From the NCBI GenBank assembly GCA_964549335.1, contig CAZJUQ010000012.1, forward strand, positions 1-52,555: a DNA stretch of 52,555 bases, given 5' to 3'. The notes under the pieces were generated by a model that had not been told where the DNA came from, did no database searches, and worked only from the letters and a program-made list of their open reading frames with translations. Both the position numbers and the translations under genes were made by a program. The DNA is from Sulfidibacterium sp964549335 (GTDB lineage: Bacteria > Bacteroidota > Bacteroidia > Bacteroidales > F082). Below are positions 16,050 to 24,722 of the stretch, piece after piece. Every line of letters begins with the position of its first letter. The stretch's first letter is position 1.

Positions 16050-17597
16050 GTGAAAAAAATAATATTGTTACCTTTTTTGGCACTAATTACCGTTACGGTA
16101 AGTGCGCAAATGATGAGCAACATATTGGTTTCCGACGAATATAGTCCCGAAGAGCCATCCATAACCATGAATCCTAAAAATCCGTTGATGTTAATGGCCG
16201 GAGCCAATCTTCGCAGCTATTACTTCTCCGACGACGGAGGTATGTCGTGGACACGAGGCGAGTTGGTTTCCAATCAAAACGGAGTTTACGGCGACCCTTG
16301 TCTTATTACCGATACCGCAGGTAATTTTTATTATTTTCATCTAGCAAATCCCTCTAACGGAAACTGGCTCGACAGAATAGTGTGCCAGCGTTACGACAAT
16401 ACCACAAACACATGGAACGACGGTTCGTACATGGGGCTCAACGGCGATAAAGACCAGGACAAAGCCTGGGCGGTGGTTGACAGTGCCACAAATACAATAT
16501 ATGTTACATGGACGCAATTTGACCAATACGGAAGCAACGATACGGCAAAGCATTCCGATATAATGTTCAGCAAATCTTCGGATATGGGCGATTCGTGGTC
16601 GCCGGCACTCAGAATAAACGAGGTTAGGGGCGATTGTATCGACAGCGATAATACCGTTGAAGGTGCCGTGCCCGCCGTGGGCCCGGACGGAGAAATTTAT
16701 GTGGCGTGGGCAGGTCCGGCAGGTATTGTTTTCGACCGCTCTCTCGACGGAGGCAATACCTGGCTCGACCACGATATTTTTGTTAGCGACCAACCCGGCG
16801 GTTGGGATTACAATGTGCCCGGAATCTACCGTTGTAACGGATTGCCCGTAACATGTTGCGATCTCAGCAGGTCGCAATACAGGGGTACCATTTATGTAAA
16901 TTGGACCGACCAGCGTAACGGTACCGGAGACACCGACGTTTGGCTGGCAAAATCTACCGACGGAGGTAACTCCTGGAGCAATCCAATACGTGTGAACGAT
17001 GATGCCCCTGGACGGCAACAGTTTTTCAGCTGGATGACTGTTGACGGTGCCAACGGAGATATTTACATCGTGTTTTACGACCGCCGGAACTATATCGACA
17101 ACCATACCGATGTTTGCATTGCCCGCTCCACTGACGGTGGCGAAACTTTTCAAAACTTTATAGTTAATTTAGACCCCTTTAACCCCGTTTCGCAAGTCTT
17201 TTTCGGCGACTATACCAATATTACCGCTTACGACGGCTTTGTGCATGCCATATGGACAAGAGCCGATATTACCAGTTTGAGCGTATGGGTTACAAACATC
17301 GACTTTTTTGTGGGAACTGTTGAAAATGATGAACCAATACCGGCTAAAATTTATCCCAATCCGGCAAAAGATATTGTCAATTTCGAGTTTTCGTTAAAAT
17401 CATCCTCAAAAGTGTCGGCAAAACTTATTGATATGTATGGCAAAACCGTTGCCCTCCTGTTTTCTGGTAAAAGTTACGGAAAAGGAAGCCACAAAGAGGT
17501 TTTCGATACGGGAAGTTTAAATCTTGCACCGGGAATTTATTACCTTTCCGCACGTTTCAATAATACCTTTTACAAAAACAAATTGGTGATAGAATAA
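16050..17597 (+). CDS. Secreted BNR/sialidase-like repeat protein with T9SS sorting domain
   Basis: The 515-residue protein has a signal peptide (about residues 1-19, ending VSAQ). Its six-bladed-propeller-like body contains several Asp-box (BNR) repeats, such as SDDGGMSW, SSDMGDSW, SLDGGNTW, STDGGNSW and STDGGETF. The last 80 residues form a type A T9SS sorting domain: IYPNPAKDIVNFEF, LIDMYGKTV and LAPGIYYLSARFNNTFYKNKLVIE. It should therefore cross the outer membrane by T9SS and be released or anchored at the surface. Asp boxes occur in sialidases but also in many non-enzymatic propellers, and I see no Arg triad that proves sialidase activity. The start is GTG. Confidence 0.82.
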   Translation: MKKIILLPFLALITVTVSAQMMSNILVSDEYSPEEPSITMNPKNPLMLMAGANLRSYYFSDDGGMSWTRGELVSNQNGVYGDPCLITDTAGNFYYFHLANPSNGNWLDRIVCQRYDNTTNTWNDGSYMGLNGDKDQDKAWAVVDSATNTIYVTWTQFDQYGSNDTAKHSDIMFSKSSDMGDSWSPALRINEVRGDCIDSDNTVEGAVPAVGPDGEIYVAWAGPAGIVFDRSLDGGNTWLDHDIFVSDQPGGWDYNVPGIYRCNGLPVTCCDLSRSQYRGTIYVNWTDQRNGTGDTDVWLAKSTDGGNSWSNPIRVNDDAPGRQQFFSWMTVDGANGDIYIVFYDRRNYIDNHTDVCIARSTDGGETFQNFIVNLDPFNPVSQVFFGDYTNITAYDGFVHAIWTRADITSLSVWVTNIDFFVGTVENDEPIPAKIYPNPAKDIVNFEFSLKSSSKVSAKLIDMYGKTVALLFSGKSYGKGSHKEVFDTGSLNLAPGIYYLSARFNNTFYKNKLVIE

Positions 17598-17650
17598 CTA
17601 TTTGTTTCACGCACGAAAAAAAGATTTATCAACAGTTGATATTATTTCCC

Positions 17651-17658
17651 TAATTTTG
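17651..17658 (+). promoter_or_regulatory. -7 box (TAATTTTG) of the methyltransferase gene
   Basis: A TAnnTTTG match 17 nt upstream of the ATG at 17676. A TTG lies at 17636-17638, but the 12-nt spacer is short. Confidence 0.45.
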
Positions 17659-17675
17659 CCTGTATTAAATTATTG

Positions 17676-18485
17676 ATGATGACAAAAGGTGATATTTCAA
17701 TACTGTTGCGCAAACTTCATTTGATGCAAGCCGTTGACAAGTTGCGGTTTTATTATTTCAAAATAAAACACCGGAAAAAAAACAGGGAATTCTTACAAAA
17801 ACATCCGGAAGCCGCTTTGCCTCCCGATTATTACATTTACGAAGCTTTTCAACTCAATTACGAAGAGTATCTGACCAAAAGCAAAAAGACGGCACAATGG
17901 ATTTTGGATTTTTATATCAAACACAAAAAACGTGAACCTGAAAAAGTTTTGGATTGGGGTTGCGGTCCCGGCAGAATAATAAGACACCTGCCCGCACTTT
18001 TACCCGCATCGAGCAAAATTTACGGTACCGACTACAATGCCAAATCGATTGAATGGTGCAAAAACAATCTGAAAGGTATCGACTTTAACAAAAACAGTAT
18101 TGATGCAATACTTCCTTACAACGACAATTATTTTGATTACATTTTCGGAATTTCCATTTTCACGCACCTGTCGGCGCAGAAACATGCCGAATGGATAGAG
18201 GAACTTACAAGGGTTTTAAAACCCGGCGGATTGATGATGCTTACCACACACGGAAACGATTTCAGGGTTAAATTGTCGAAAAAAGAGCTTGCCGCTTTCG
18301 ATGCGGGAAACATTGTGGTGCGCGACAAGGTAAAAGAGGGACACCGGACATACACCGCATACCATCCCGCTGAATATATGGAAAAGCTTTTCACGGGACA
18401 AGGATTGAAAATATTGGAGCATGTTTCTCCCGAAACCATTAGCGGAAAACCACAGCAAGACGTTTGGATATTGGAAAAATTGTAA
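17676..18485 (+). CDS. Class I SAM-dependent methyltransferase
   Basis: The 269-residue protein has a helical, basic N-terminal region (about 1-85) followed by a Rossmann-fold methyltransferase domain. Motif I is VLDWGCGPGRIIRHL (about 90-104), the acidic end of strand 2 is YGTDYNAKSIEW, and LKPGGLMMLTTHG (about 185-197) follows. These features fit the Methyltransf_11/25 class. The substrate is unknown. The start is uncertain between ATG 17676 and ATG 17679. The nadB start lies 10 bp after its stop, so the two are probably one transcript, although no functional link is evident. Confidence 0.83.
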   Translation: MMTKGDISILLRKLHLMQAVDKLRFYYFKIKHRKKNREFLQKHPEAALPPDYYIYEAFQLNYEEYLTKSKKTAQWILDFYIKHKKREPEKVLDWGCGPGRIIRHLPALLPASSKIYGTDYNAKSIEWCKNNLKGIDFNKNSIDAILPYNDNYFDYIFGISIFTHLSAQKHAEWIEELTRVLKPGGLMMLTTHGNDFRVKLSKKELAAFDAGNIVVRDKVKEGHRTYTAYHPAEYMEKLFTGQGLKILEHVSPETISGKPQQDVWILEKL

Positions 18486-18495
18486 AATTGTTGTT

Positions 18496-20064
18496 ATGCA
18501 ACGAAAAGCCGATTTTTTGATTATAGGTTCGGGAAGCGCCGGACTGATTTATGCGTTGAAAGTTGCACCTTTCGGCAAAGTTATTGTCCTGTCGAAAACC
18601 ACCATGGACGATACAGCCACATCGTATGCCCAAGGGGGTATTGCCGCCGTAATGTACTCGCCCGACAACTACGAAAAACATATTGCCGACACCTTGACTG
18701 CCGGAGCCGGAATAAATAACGAAAAAATAGTAAGAATAACAATAACCGAATCGACGGAACGAATAAAAGAACTGATTGAATGGGGCACGAATTTCGACAG
18801 GGAAAAATCCGGAAAATATGCATTGGCACGCGAAGGAGGCCATTCGGAATACCGTATTTTGCATCATAAAGACAATACCGGTTTCGAAATTCAAAGAGCT
18901 CTGGGCAAAAAGGTAAAACAACATCCCAATATCGAAATTCTTGAAAACCACTTTGCCATTGACCTTATTACGCAACACCATCTGGGCGAAAAGGTTACCC
19001 GTCATAAAAAAGATATTTTATGTTTCGGCGCCTATGTTCTCAATCAAAAAACCTCGGAAATAGAAACAATTTTGTCGAAAACAACGTTGTTGGCTACGGG
19101 AGGAATGGGAAACATATACCAAACCACCACCAATCCCCCTTTTGCCACCGGCGACGGTTTGGCACTTGCATATCGTGCCAAAGCCCACCTCGAAAATTTG
19201 GAATTTGTACAGTTTCATCCCACTTCACTATACAATCCCGGAGAGAAACCCTCTTTTCTTATTACCGAAGCATTACGCGGCGCAGGAGCAATATTAAAAA
19301 ACAGCAAAGGCGAAGAGTTTATGTTTAAATATCATAAAAGCGGCTCGCTGGCACCCCGCGATATTGTGGCACGCGCCATAGATAACGAATTGAAACTTTC
19401 GGGAGACGATTTTGTCTTTTTGGATGCGCGAAGTATAGATAAAAGCGAAATATTAAACCATTTTCCCACTATCTATGCCAAATGTTTGAGTATAGGTATC
19501 GACATCACCAAAGACATGATACCGGTGGTGCCGGCGGCACACTATTCGTGCGGAGGAATAAAGACCAACGAATGGGGACAAACCACCATAGAAAACCTTT
19601 ATGCCTCGGGCGAAGTTGCCTCAACGGGATTACACGGGGCAAACAGGCTTGCTTCAAATTCGTTGCTCGAAGCGGCGGTGTTTTCGCACAGGGCTGCTCA
19701 ACACTCGTCGAAAAATTTTAAAAATTATAAAATAAATACCGAAGTTCCCGACTGGAATGCCGAGGGTACCGTGTTGAACGAAGAGATGATTTTGATAACC
19801 CAAAGCAAAAAAGAACTTCAAATGATTATGAGTAATTATGTGGGAATAGTACGTTCAAACCTGCGTTTAAAACGCGCTTTGGACAGACTTGAAATTATTT
19901 ACAAAGAGACCGAAGATTTGTACGAAAAGTCTATTCTCTCGCAAGATATTTGCGAACTCAGAAATATGGTTAACGTCAGTTATCTGGTCATTAAAATGGC
20001 AATGAACCGTAAAGAGAGCATAGGGCTTCATTATAATATCGATTATCCGTCAAAAGAAAAATAG
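18496..20064 (+). CDS. nadB: L-aspartate oxidase
   Basis: A flavoprotein that oxidises L-aspartate to iminoaspartate, the first step of de novo NAD synthesis, in the cytosol. The 522-residue protein shows the FAD-binding motif FLIIGSGSAGLIYALK (about 7-22) and ATSYAQGGIAAVMY (about 43-56). EFVQFHPTSLY follows at about 237. The fumarate-reductase-family block HYSCGGIKTNEWGQT (about 352-366) comes next, then ASTGLHGANRLASNSLLEA (about 378-396). The ATG at 18496 gives the normal short N-terminus before the dinucleotide fold; an in-frame ATG 75 nt upstream overlaps the methyltransferase gene. NadA and NadC are not next to it. Confidence 0.95.
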   Translation: MQRKADFLIIGSGSAGLIYALKVAPFGKVIVLSKTTMDDTATSYAQGGIAAVMYSPDNYEKHIADTLTAGAGINNEKIVRITITESTERIKELIEWGTNFDREKSGKYALAREGGHSEYRILHHKDNTGFEIQRALGKKVKQHPNIEILENHFAIDLITQHHLGEKVTRHKKDILCFGAYVLNQKTSEIETILSKTTLLATGGMGNIYQTTTNPPFATGDGLALAYRAKAHLENLEFVQFHPTSLYNPGEKPSFLITEALRGAGAILKNSKGEEFMFKYHKSGSLAPRDIVARAIDNELKLSGDDFVFLDARSIDKSEILNHFPTIYAKCLSIGIDITKDMIPVVPAAHYSCGGIKTNEWGQTTIENLYASGEVASTGLHGANRLASNSLLEAAVFSHRAAQHSSKNFKNYKINTEVPDWNAEGTVLNEEMILITQSKKELQMIMSNYVGIVRSNLRLKRALDRLEIIYKETEDLYEKSILSQDICELRNMVNVSYLVIKMAMNRKESIGLHYNIDYPSKEK

Positions 20065-20069
20065 TTGTT

Positions 20070-20582
20070 ATGGCACTAATAAAACCGGTAAAAGGAATTT
20101 ATCCCAAATGGGGCAAACGGTGCTTTCTTGCCGACAATGCCACCCTCGCGGGCGATGTTGTTCTGGGCGACGATTGCAGCATTTGGTTCAATGCCGTGGT
20201 TCGCGGCGACGTACATTACATAAGGATAGGAAATAACGTGAATATTCAAGACGGGGTGATAATCCATTGCACTTACATGAAAGCACCCGTAACCATAGGA
20301 AATAACGTCTCCATAGCCCATGGCGCCATAGTTCACGGATGTACCGTTAACGACAATGTGCTTATAGGTATGGGAGCTATAATTATGGACGGCGCAGTTA
20401 TTGAAAGCAATTCGGTGGTGGCGGCGGGAGCTGTTGTTTCTAAAAATACGGTGGTGCCTTCCGGAACGGTGTTTGCCGGTGTTCCGGCAAAAAAAATAAA
20501 AGAGATGGATAAAGAACTGCTCGAAGGCGAAGTGCACCGGATTTCGAAAAATTACAATATGTACGCAAGCTGGTACGATTGA
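20070..20582 (+). CDS. Gamma-carbonic anhydrase family protein (left-handed beta-helix)
   Basis: The 170-residue protein is built from hexapeptide repeats (for example VVLGDDCSIWFNAVVRGD and VTIGNNVSIAHGAIVHGC) forming a trimeric left-handed beta-helix. Conserved histidines appear in VIIHC (about residue 69), IAHGAIVHG (about 88 and 93), matching the three Zn/Fe ligands of gamma-class carbonic anhydrases. RGDVHYIRIGNNVNIQDG is the family's Arg/Asp/Gln active-site block. Many bacterial members (YrdA-like) lack proven carbonic anhydrase activity. It follows nadB with a 5-bp gap and is probably co-transcribed. It ends at a bidirectional terminator. Confidence 0.9.
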   Translation: MALIKPVKGIYPKWGKRCFLADNATLAGDVVLGDDCSIWFNAVVRGDVHYIRIGNNVNIQDGVIIHCTYMKAPVTIGNNVSIAHGAIVHGCTVNDNVLIGMGAIIMDGAVIESNSVVAAGAVVSKNTVVPSGTVFAGVPAKKIKEMDKELLEGEVHRISKNYNMYASWYD

Positions 20583-20598
20583 AAATATGAAAATAAAA

Positions 20599-20629
20599 AA
20601 GCCGCATTTTTCAGATGCGGCTTCCGTTT
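20599..20629. terminator. Bidirectional intrinsic terminator
   Basis: A perfect 9-bp stem AAGCCGCAT (20599-20607) / ATGCGGCTT (20615-20623) with a 7-nt loop has an A-run on the left and T-rich DNA on the right. It serves both the gamma-carbonic anhydrase gene and the convergent ompH gene. Confidence 0.8.
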
Positions 20630-20650
20630 TTATTGTATCCCCTTTTCCGT

Positions 20651-21169
20651 TTACTTTATTCCTAGTTTTTTCTTTACCAATGGTAAAATATTATCGCCGT
20701 TTTCGTAATATAAAACAACGCCCTGAGCGATGTCAAGAATGTAATTGTAGTGATTTTCGGCACCTACTTCGGTAATGGCGTCTTTTACCTTTTTAATAAC
20801 GGGATTGAAAAGTTCGTTTTGTTTGGCTTGCAAATCTTGATCGGCAGAAGCTTGAAATTGTTGAATGCGTGTTTGCAAATCTTGAATCTCTTTCTCTTTC
20901 GTTTGACGGATTAAATCCGACATGCTTGCCATATTTGCCTGATAATCTTGAGCTTTTGTTTGAAACTCCTGCATCATAACTCCCAACTGTTTTTGTAAGT
21001 TGTCGGCATAATTTTTCAACTCCTTTTGAAGAGAGTCTGTTTCGGGCATCATGGTCAATATTTCGTTGGAATCGATGTAACCTATTTTCAGGCTACCTTG
21101 GGCAAAACTAATACCGCTAATCAACACGGTCATTACCGTAAGTAACAGTCCTTTTTTAATTGTATTCAT
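20651..21169 (-). CDS. ompH: OmpH/Skp family periplasmic chaperone
   Basis: The 172-residue protein has a signal peptide (about 1-23, ending ISFAQ). The mature start LKIGYIDSNEILTMMPE is typical of OmpH/Skp proteins. The middle (about 45-130) is a long Gln/Lys/Asp-rich coiled coil, forming the tentacles of the jellyfish-like trimer. The C-terminus returns to the small beta-domain (HYNYILDIAQGVVLYY). It binds unfolded outer-membrane proteins in the periplasm. In many Bacteroidota, skp-like genes sit beside bamA; here it stands alone, divergent from a sugar transporter gene. Confidence 0.9.
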   Translation of the reverse strand: MNTIKKGLLLTVMTVLISGISFAQGSLKIGYIDSNEILTMMPETDSLQKELKNYADNLQKQLGVMMQEFQTKAQDYQANMASMSDLIRQTKEKEIQDLQTRIQQFQASADQDLQAKQNELFNPVIKKVKDAITEVGAENHYNYILDIAQGVVLYYENGDNILPLVKKKLGIK

Positions 21170-21220
21170 CTTTTTTGTAAAAATATTATGATTAATAATC
21201 GGTTAAACAAAATCAGTGGA

Positions 21221-21228
21221 CAAAAGTA
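21221..21228 (-). promoter_or_regulatory. -7 box (TACTTTTG) of ompH
   Basis: A TAnnTTTG match on the minus strand 51 nt before the ompH start, within the 147-bp gap to the divergent MFS gene. Confidence 0.45.
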
Positions 21229-21316
21229 AAAAAATATTTTGCATAAATATCATAAAATTATATAAAAAGAGGGTATTTTAGCATTTTGGATTTTAAAATT
21301 AAATAAAACGGAAGAG

Positions 21317-22681
21317 ATGAATAACAACGGAAAAAGTTATACGGTTCCTTTTGTAAGTCTTATTTTCCTCTTTTTTATGTGGGGGTTTATGACTGTTTTG
21401 AACGATATTTTGATACCCTATTTAAAAGGGGCGTTTCATCTCAATCATGTAAAAGCGATGCTCATACAGTTTGCTTTTTTCGGTGCCTATTTTATAGGGT
21501 CGTTAATATATTTTACGATATCCATTGTTTCGGGCGATCCCATAAACAGGATTGGTTACAAAAAGGGCTTGATATGGGGCTTGATAATATCGGCGCTGGG
21601 GGCTTTGTTGTTTTATCCTGCTGCCCAATTTCATGTTTACGGGTTCTTTTTAAGCGCTTTGTTTGTTATGGGACTTGGCTTTACCCTTTTGCAGATTGCG
21701 GCAAACCCTTATGTGGCTATTTTGGGCGACGAAAAGTCGGCATCGGCAAGGCTCAATTTGGCACAAGGTTTCAATTCGCTCGGAACAACTATCGGACCTG
21801 TTATCGGCGGATATCTTATTTTCACCTTTTTTAAAGATGCTCACGGTTCCGATGCGGTAAAAGTACCCTATCTCGTCTTTAGCATGATATTTTTACTGCT
21901 TGCGGTATTTATATTCAAGATGCCTCTTCCCCGTTTTACCTCTTCAGAGCAGGTGGAGAAAGGTTGGGGGGCTTTGCGTTACCGTCAGCTTGTTTTCGGA
22001 ATGATTGCCATTTTTATGTATGTGGGCGGGGAGGTTAGCATAGGAAGTATGATGATTGGTTTTTTGGAAATTCCTAAAATTGCGGGTCTTACTGCCGCCG
22101 AAGCAAGTAAATATGTGGCATTTTACTGGGGAGGGCAGATGATAGGACGTTTTCTCGGTGCCGTTTCGCTTAGCAATATAAAACAAAAACGGTTGAAATA
22201 TCTTTTGATGACGGCAATACCCGTAGCAGCCTATTTGGTTATAGTTGCAGGAAACGGCTTCCACAATGCAAATATTTATGCTGTTTTTCTAATCATTAAT
22301 TTTATTGCTTTTATGCTGGGCAAGTCGGTTCCTCAACGGACACTTTATATTTTTGCCTTTATAAATATCTTGTTACTGGCTTCGGCACTTTTGAACGGCG
22401 GAAAAGTGGCTATGTGGTCGGTTATCGGTATCGGGTTGTTCAATTCCATAATGTGGTCGAATATCTTTACACTTGCCATAGCCGGTTTGGGAAAGCATAC
22501 CAGCCAGGGCTCTTCGCTTTTGGTAATGATGATTTTGGGCGGTGCAATATTGCCGGTAATTATGGGTGCGGTAGCCGATGCCTTCGGGGTTCAAGCCTCC
22601 TATATTGTACCTGTTTTCAGCTATATTTATATAGCCTTTTACGGAATAAACGGATACAAACCGTATTCCGTGAAGGTATGA
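21317..22681 (+). CDS. Sugar MFS transporter (FucP/GluP type)
   Basis: The 454-residue protein has about 12 hydrophobic segments and belongs to the fucose/glucose-galactose:H+ symporter branch of the MFS. FFMWGFMTVLNDILIPYLK (about 19-37) carries the conserved Asn-Asp of TM1. DPINRIGYKKGL is the loop 2-3 motif. LQIAANPYVAILGDEKSASARLNLAQ (about 124-149) is a family hallmark. Likely substrates are glucose, galactose or fucose; which one cannot be decided. Compared with E. coli FucP, TM3 is followed by a longer hydrophobic stretch. It ends in a strong terminator. Confidence 0.9.
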   Translation: MNNNGKSYTVPFVSLIFLFFMWGFMTVLNDILIPYLKGAFHLNHVKAMLIQFAFFGAYFIGSLIYFTISIVSGDPINRIGYKKGLIWGLIISALGALLFYPAAQFHVYGFFLSALFVMGLGFTLLQIAANPYVAILGDEKSASARLNLAQGFNSLGTTIGPVIGGYLIFTFFKDAHGSDAVKVPYLVFSMIFLLLAVFIFKMPLPRFTSSEQVEKGWGALRYRQLVFGMIAIFMYVGGEVSIGSMMIGFLEIPKIAGLTAAEASKYVAFYWGGQMIGRFLGAVSLSNIKQKRLKYLLMTAIPVAAYLVIVAGNGFHNANIYAVFLIINFIAFMLGKSVPQRTLYIFAFINILLLASALLNGGKVAMWSVIGIGLFNSIMWSNIFTLAIAGLGKHTSQGSSLLVMMILGGAILPVIMGAVADAFGVQASYIVPVFSYIYIAFYGINGYKPYSVKV

Positions 22682-22689
22682 GAAAAAAA

Positions 22690-22716
22690 ACCGGCATTTT
22701 CATCGAAAATGCCGGT
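22690..22716. terminator. Intrinsic terminator after the MFS gene
   Basis: Perfect 11-bp arms ACCGGCATTTT (22690-22700) and AAAATGCCGGT (22706-22716) enclose a 5-nt loop. The U-tract on the + strand is weak, but an A-run precedes the stem, giving a U-tract for the convergent T9SS gene on the minus strand. Confidence 0.7.
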
Positions 22717-22747
22717 ACAATTGCATAACAAAAAACCTAATTACTAA

Positions 22748-24595
22748 CTACTCAATTATGAGCTTCTTAATAATTTTCCCTTTTTCTGTTTCTATTTTTA
22801 AGAAATACACCCCTTTATCAAACGAAGAGGTGTTGAGGCTAACGTGATTTGCGTCGAGTACCGCATCATAAATACGTTGGCCTCCGACATTGAGTAGAGT
22901 AACGTGTTTTATATTTTCGATTGTTTCCAAATTAACTTTATCTGAGGCGGGATTGGGATATACGCGTGCATAATTTTCGCCCTGCTCTTTTATGCTTACC
23001 ACTTGTCCCAAATTTACCATTTCGGTTTGGAATACCTCTTTTGTGTCAACATCTTGAACAAAAGCTATCAAGTTACAATTGCTGACAATGTAGTCGTCGG
23101 GAATAGAAATGGTAAAATCAAAATGTTCGGGGGTGTTATATCCGAATGTGCCGGCGGTACCGTTGGCATCGGGATACATTGCCCTGCAGGTGTTGTTTAT
23201 TTCGTGTTGCCCTTGCCAGTTGTATGGTATGTGAGTTTCCGTAAGGGCTAAAAACAGCTTGGTGTTTGTTGCCGTATAGTTGTAGGTACGTGTAACGTCG
23301 ATGCTTACGTCGAAAGTGGTGTCGTTTCCCGAGACCATTTGAGCCGTCATGTCAATATTGAAAATTGAGGATTGGTCGGCTCTGTTAATGACAATGGGGT
23401 GGTATGTGGGATATAAACTTTGATTGTGGCTTCCTCCTCTTACTTCGTCTCCGCCGTCGAAATAAGCTGTCGGGTAAGCGTTAATTCCGTAAAATGCCGT
23501 TCTTGCTTCCGATTCGGGATTGTTAAAAGGGTCGCTCGAATTGTAATTGTGATATTCAATAACCGCCACAGGGTCACCGTTGGCAATCATGTCGTCGGCA
23601 CCCATTGCAGCACCCGGGCAATAGGGGCACCCCGTTCCCGTACCAATCTCCACCAAAACGTAATTTCTGTCAACGCCACCCGGTAGTAAAACATTTACAC
23701 TTCCTGCAAACGGAGACAAGCCCGAAGCGGAATAGTATGCTTTAACATCGTAGGTATAATTACCGGGATACTCAAGACTGTCGGAGAACGATGTTGTGGT
23801 TGTAACGGCGTACATGCTTCCGTTGCGGTAAACCATGTAAGAATCGGGAGTTCCCGACGAAGGAGCGTCCCATTGCAACGAAACAATGGTGTCGTTCAAT
23901 GTTGCCGTAAGGTTCGACGGTGCTGCCGGTAAAGGACAAACGGCATAAACCAGATTGTCGTAGTATGCTTCGGGAGTACCGCGACTGGTACCTTCCCATG
24001 CATAAAAGTCGGCTGCTGCCAAGCGTTTTGGCACTGGTGTGCCTGTTGCTCCGGCAGTCCATTGCCAATCGTACAAATATTGCCCGTCGATAAAAACTTC
24101 AGCCCAGTCGTTATCAAGGTCAATGTAATGTTCAAGGTGAATCCATTGGTCGTAATTGAAGTTGAAAGTTGCTGCCCCCTCTTTTCCCGCATCTATTCTT
24201 CCTTCTCCGTTAACGTCGAAAAACAGTTGGGTACCCCATTCGCTGTTTGCACCTGCAAAAGTGGCCAAAAGATTGTAATAACCCAGTTTTCCTGCCGGAA
24301 CGTAAATATAAAAATCAATTTTGTAACGTCCCGAGGTAGAATCTCCAAAGAGTAAAACACCGTCGTTTGTGCCGCTTACTACAAAACTTTTGGAGCCTTG
24401 TTGTGCTTGCGCGTCCGAAATCAATGGGTCTTCGGATCCGCCGGGTTGGTTGCTCCATGTTGTCCACGGCATACCCGCTTGTTGTGCCAAGGGTTGCCCG
24501 ACAGTATAGCCTTCGAAATCATAACTGAAAATTTGGGCGTTCAAACCCACTGCTGTAAAAAGCAATAAAAAAAACGTAAAGATTTTCTTTTCCAT
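22748..24595 (-). CDS. Secreted Omp28-like (thioredoxin-fold) protein with FN3 and T9SS sorting domain
   Basis: The 615-residue protein starts with a signal peptide (MEKKIFTFFLLLFTAVGLNAQ). A lectin-like beta-sandwich follows (about 22-220; DQWIHLEHYIDLDNDWAEVFIDG). Next comes a fibronectin type III domain (about 222-300; APSNLTATL). A thioredoxin-like Omp28-related domain carries a CxxC in GTGCPYCPGAAMGADDM at about 317. The last 80 residues are a type A T9SS sorting domain (YPNPASDKVNLE to KKLIIE). The reading frame is open for another 159 codons upstream, but that stretch overlaps the divergent EamA gene and lacks a signal. The Cys pair could act in redox chemistry outside the cell; this is inference. 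Confidence 0.85.
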   Translation of the reverse strand: MEKKIFTFFLLLFTAVGLNAQIFSYDFEGYTVGQPLAQQAGMPWTTWSNQPGGSEDPLISDAQAQQGSKSFVVSGTNDGVLLFGDSTSGRYKIDFYIYVPAGKLGYYNLLATFAGANSEWGTQLFFDVNGEGRIDAGKEGAATFNFNYDQWIHLEHYIDLDNDWAEVFIDGQYLYDWQWTAGATGTPVPKRLAAADFYAWEGTSRGTPEAYYDNLVYAVCPLPAAPSNLTATLNDTIVSLQWDAPSSGTPDSYMVYRNGSMYAVTTTTSFSDSLEYPGNYTYDVKAYYSASGLSPFAGSVNVLLPGGVDRNYVLVEIGTGTGCPYCPGAAMGADDMIANGDPVAVIEYHNYNSSDPFNNPESEARTAFYGINAYPTAYFDGGDEVRGGSHNQSLYPTYHPIVINRADQSSIFNIDMTAQMVSGNDTTFDVSIDVTRTYNYTATNTKLFLALTETHIPYNWQGQHEINNTCRAMYPDANGTAGTFGYNTPEHFDFTISIPDDYIVSNCNLIAFVQDVDTKEVFQTEMVNLGQVVSIKEQGENYARVYPNPASDKVNLETIENIKHVTLLNVGGQRIYDAVLDANHVSLNTSSFDKGVYFLKIETEKGKIIKKLIIE

Positions 24596-24684
24596 AATTT
24601 TTTCTGTTAAATAGTTAATCACTTGTAGTGACAGTTTGTTTTTGGTGTCGGTTGTACGTAGAGTAAAAATATTTTGAGGTTTTA

Positions 24685-24692
24685 TATTTTTG
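24685..24692 (+). promoter_or_regulatory. -7 box (TATTTTTG) of the EamA transporter gene
   Basis: A TAnnTTTG match 30 nt upstream of the ATG at 24723, in the 127-bp gap to the divergent T9SS gene. Confidence 0.5.
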
Positions 24693-24722
24693 CCTTTTTT
24701 AAATAACATTAAAGAATAGCGG

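Noticed and set aside
18421..18495. An upstream ATG giving 25 more residues to NadB
   Set aside because: It lies inside the methyltransferase gene, and NadB normally begins a few residues before the dinucleotide-binding strand.
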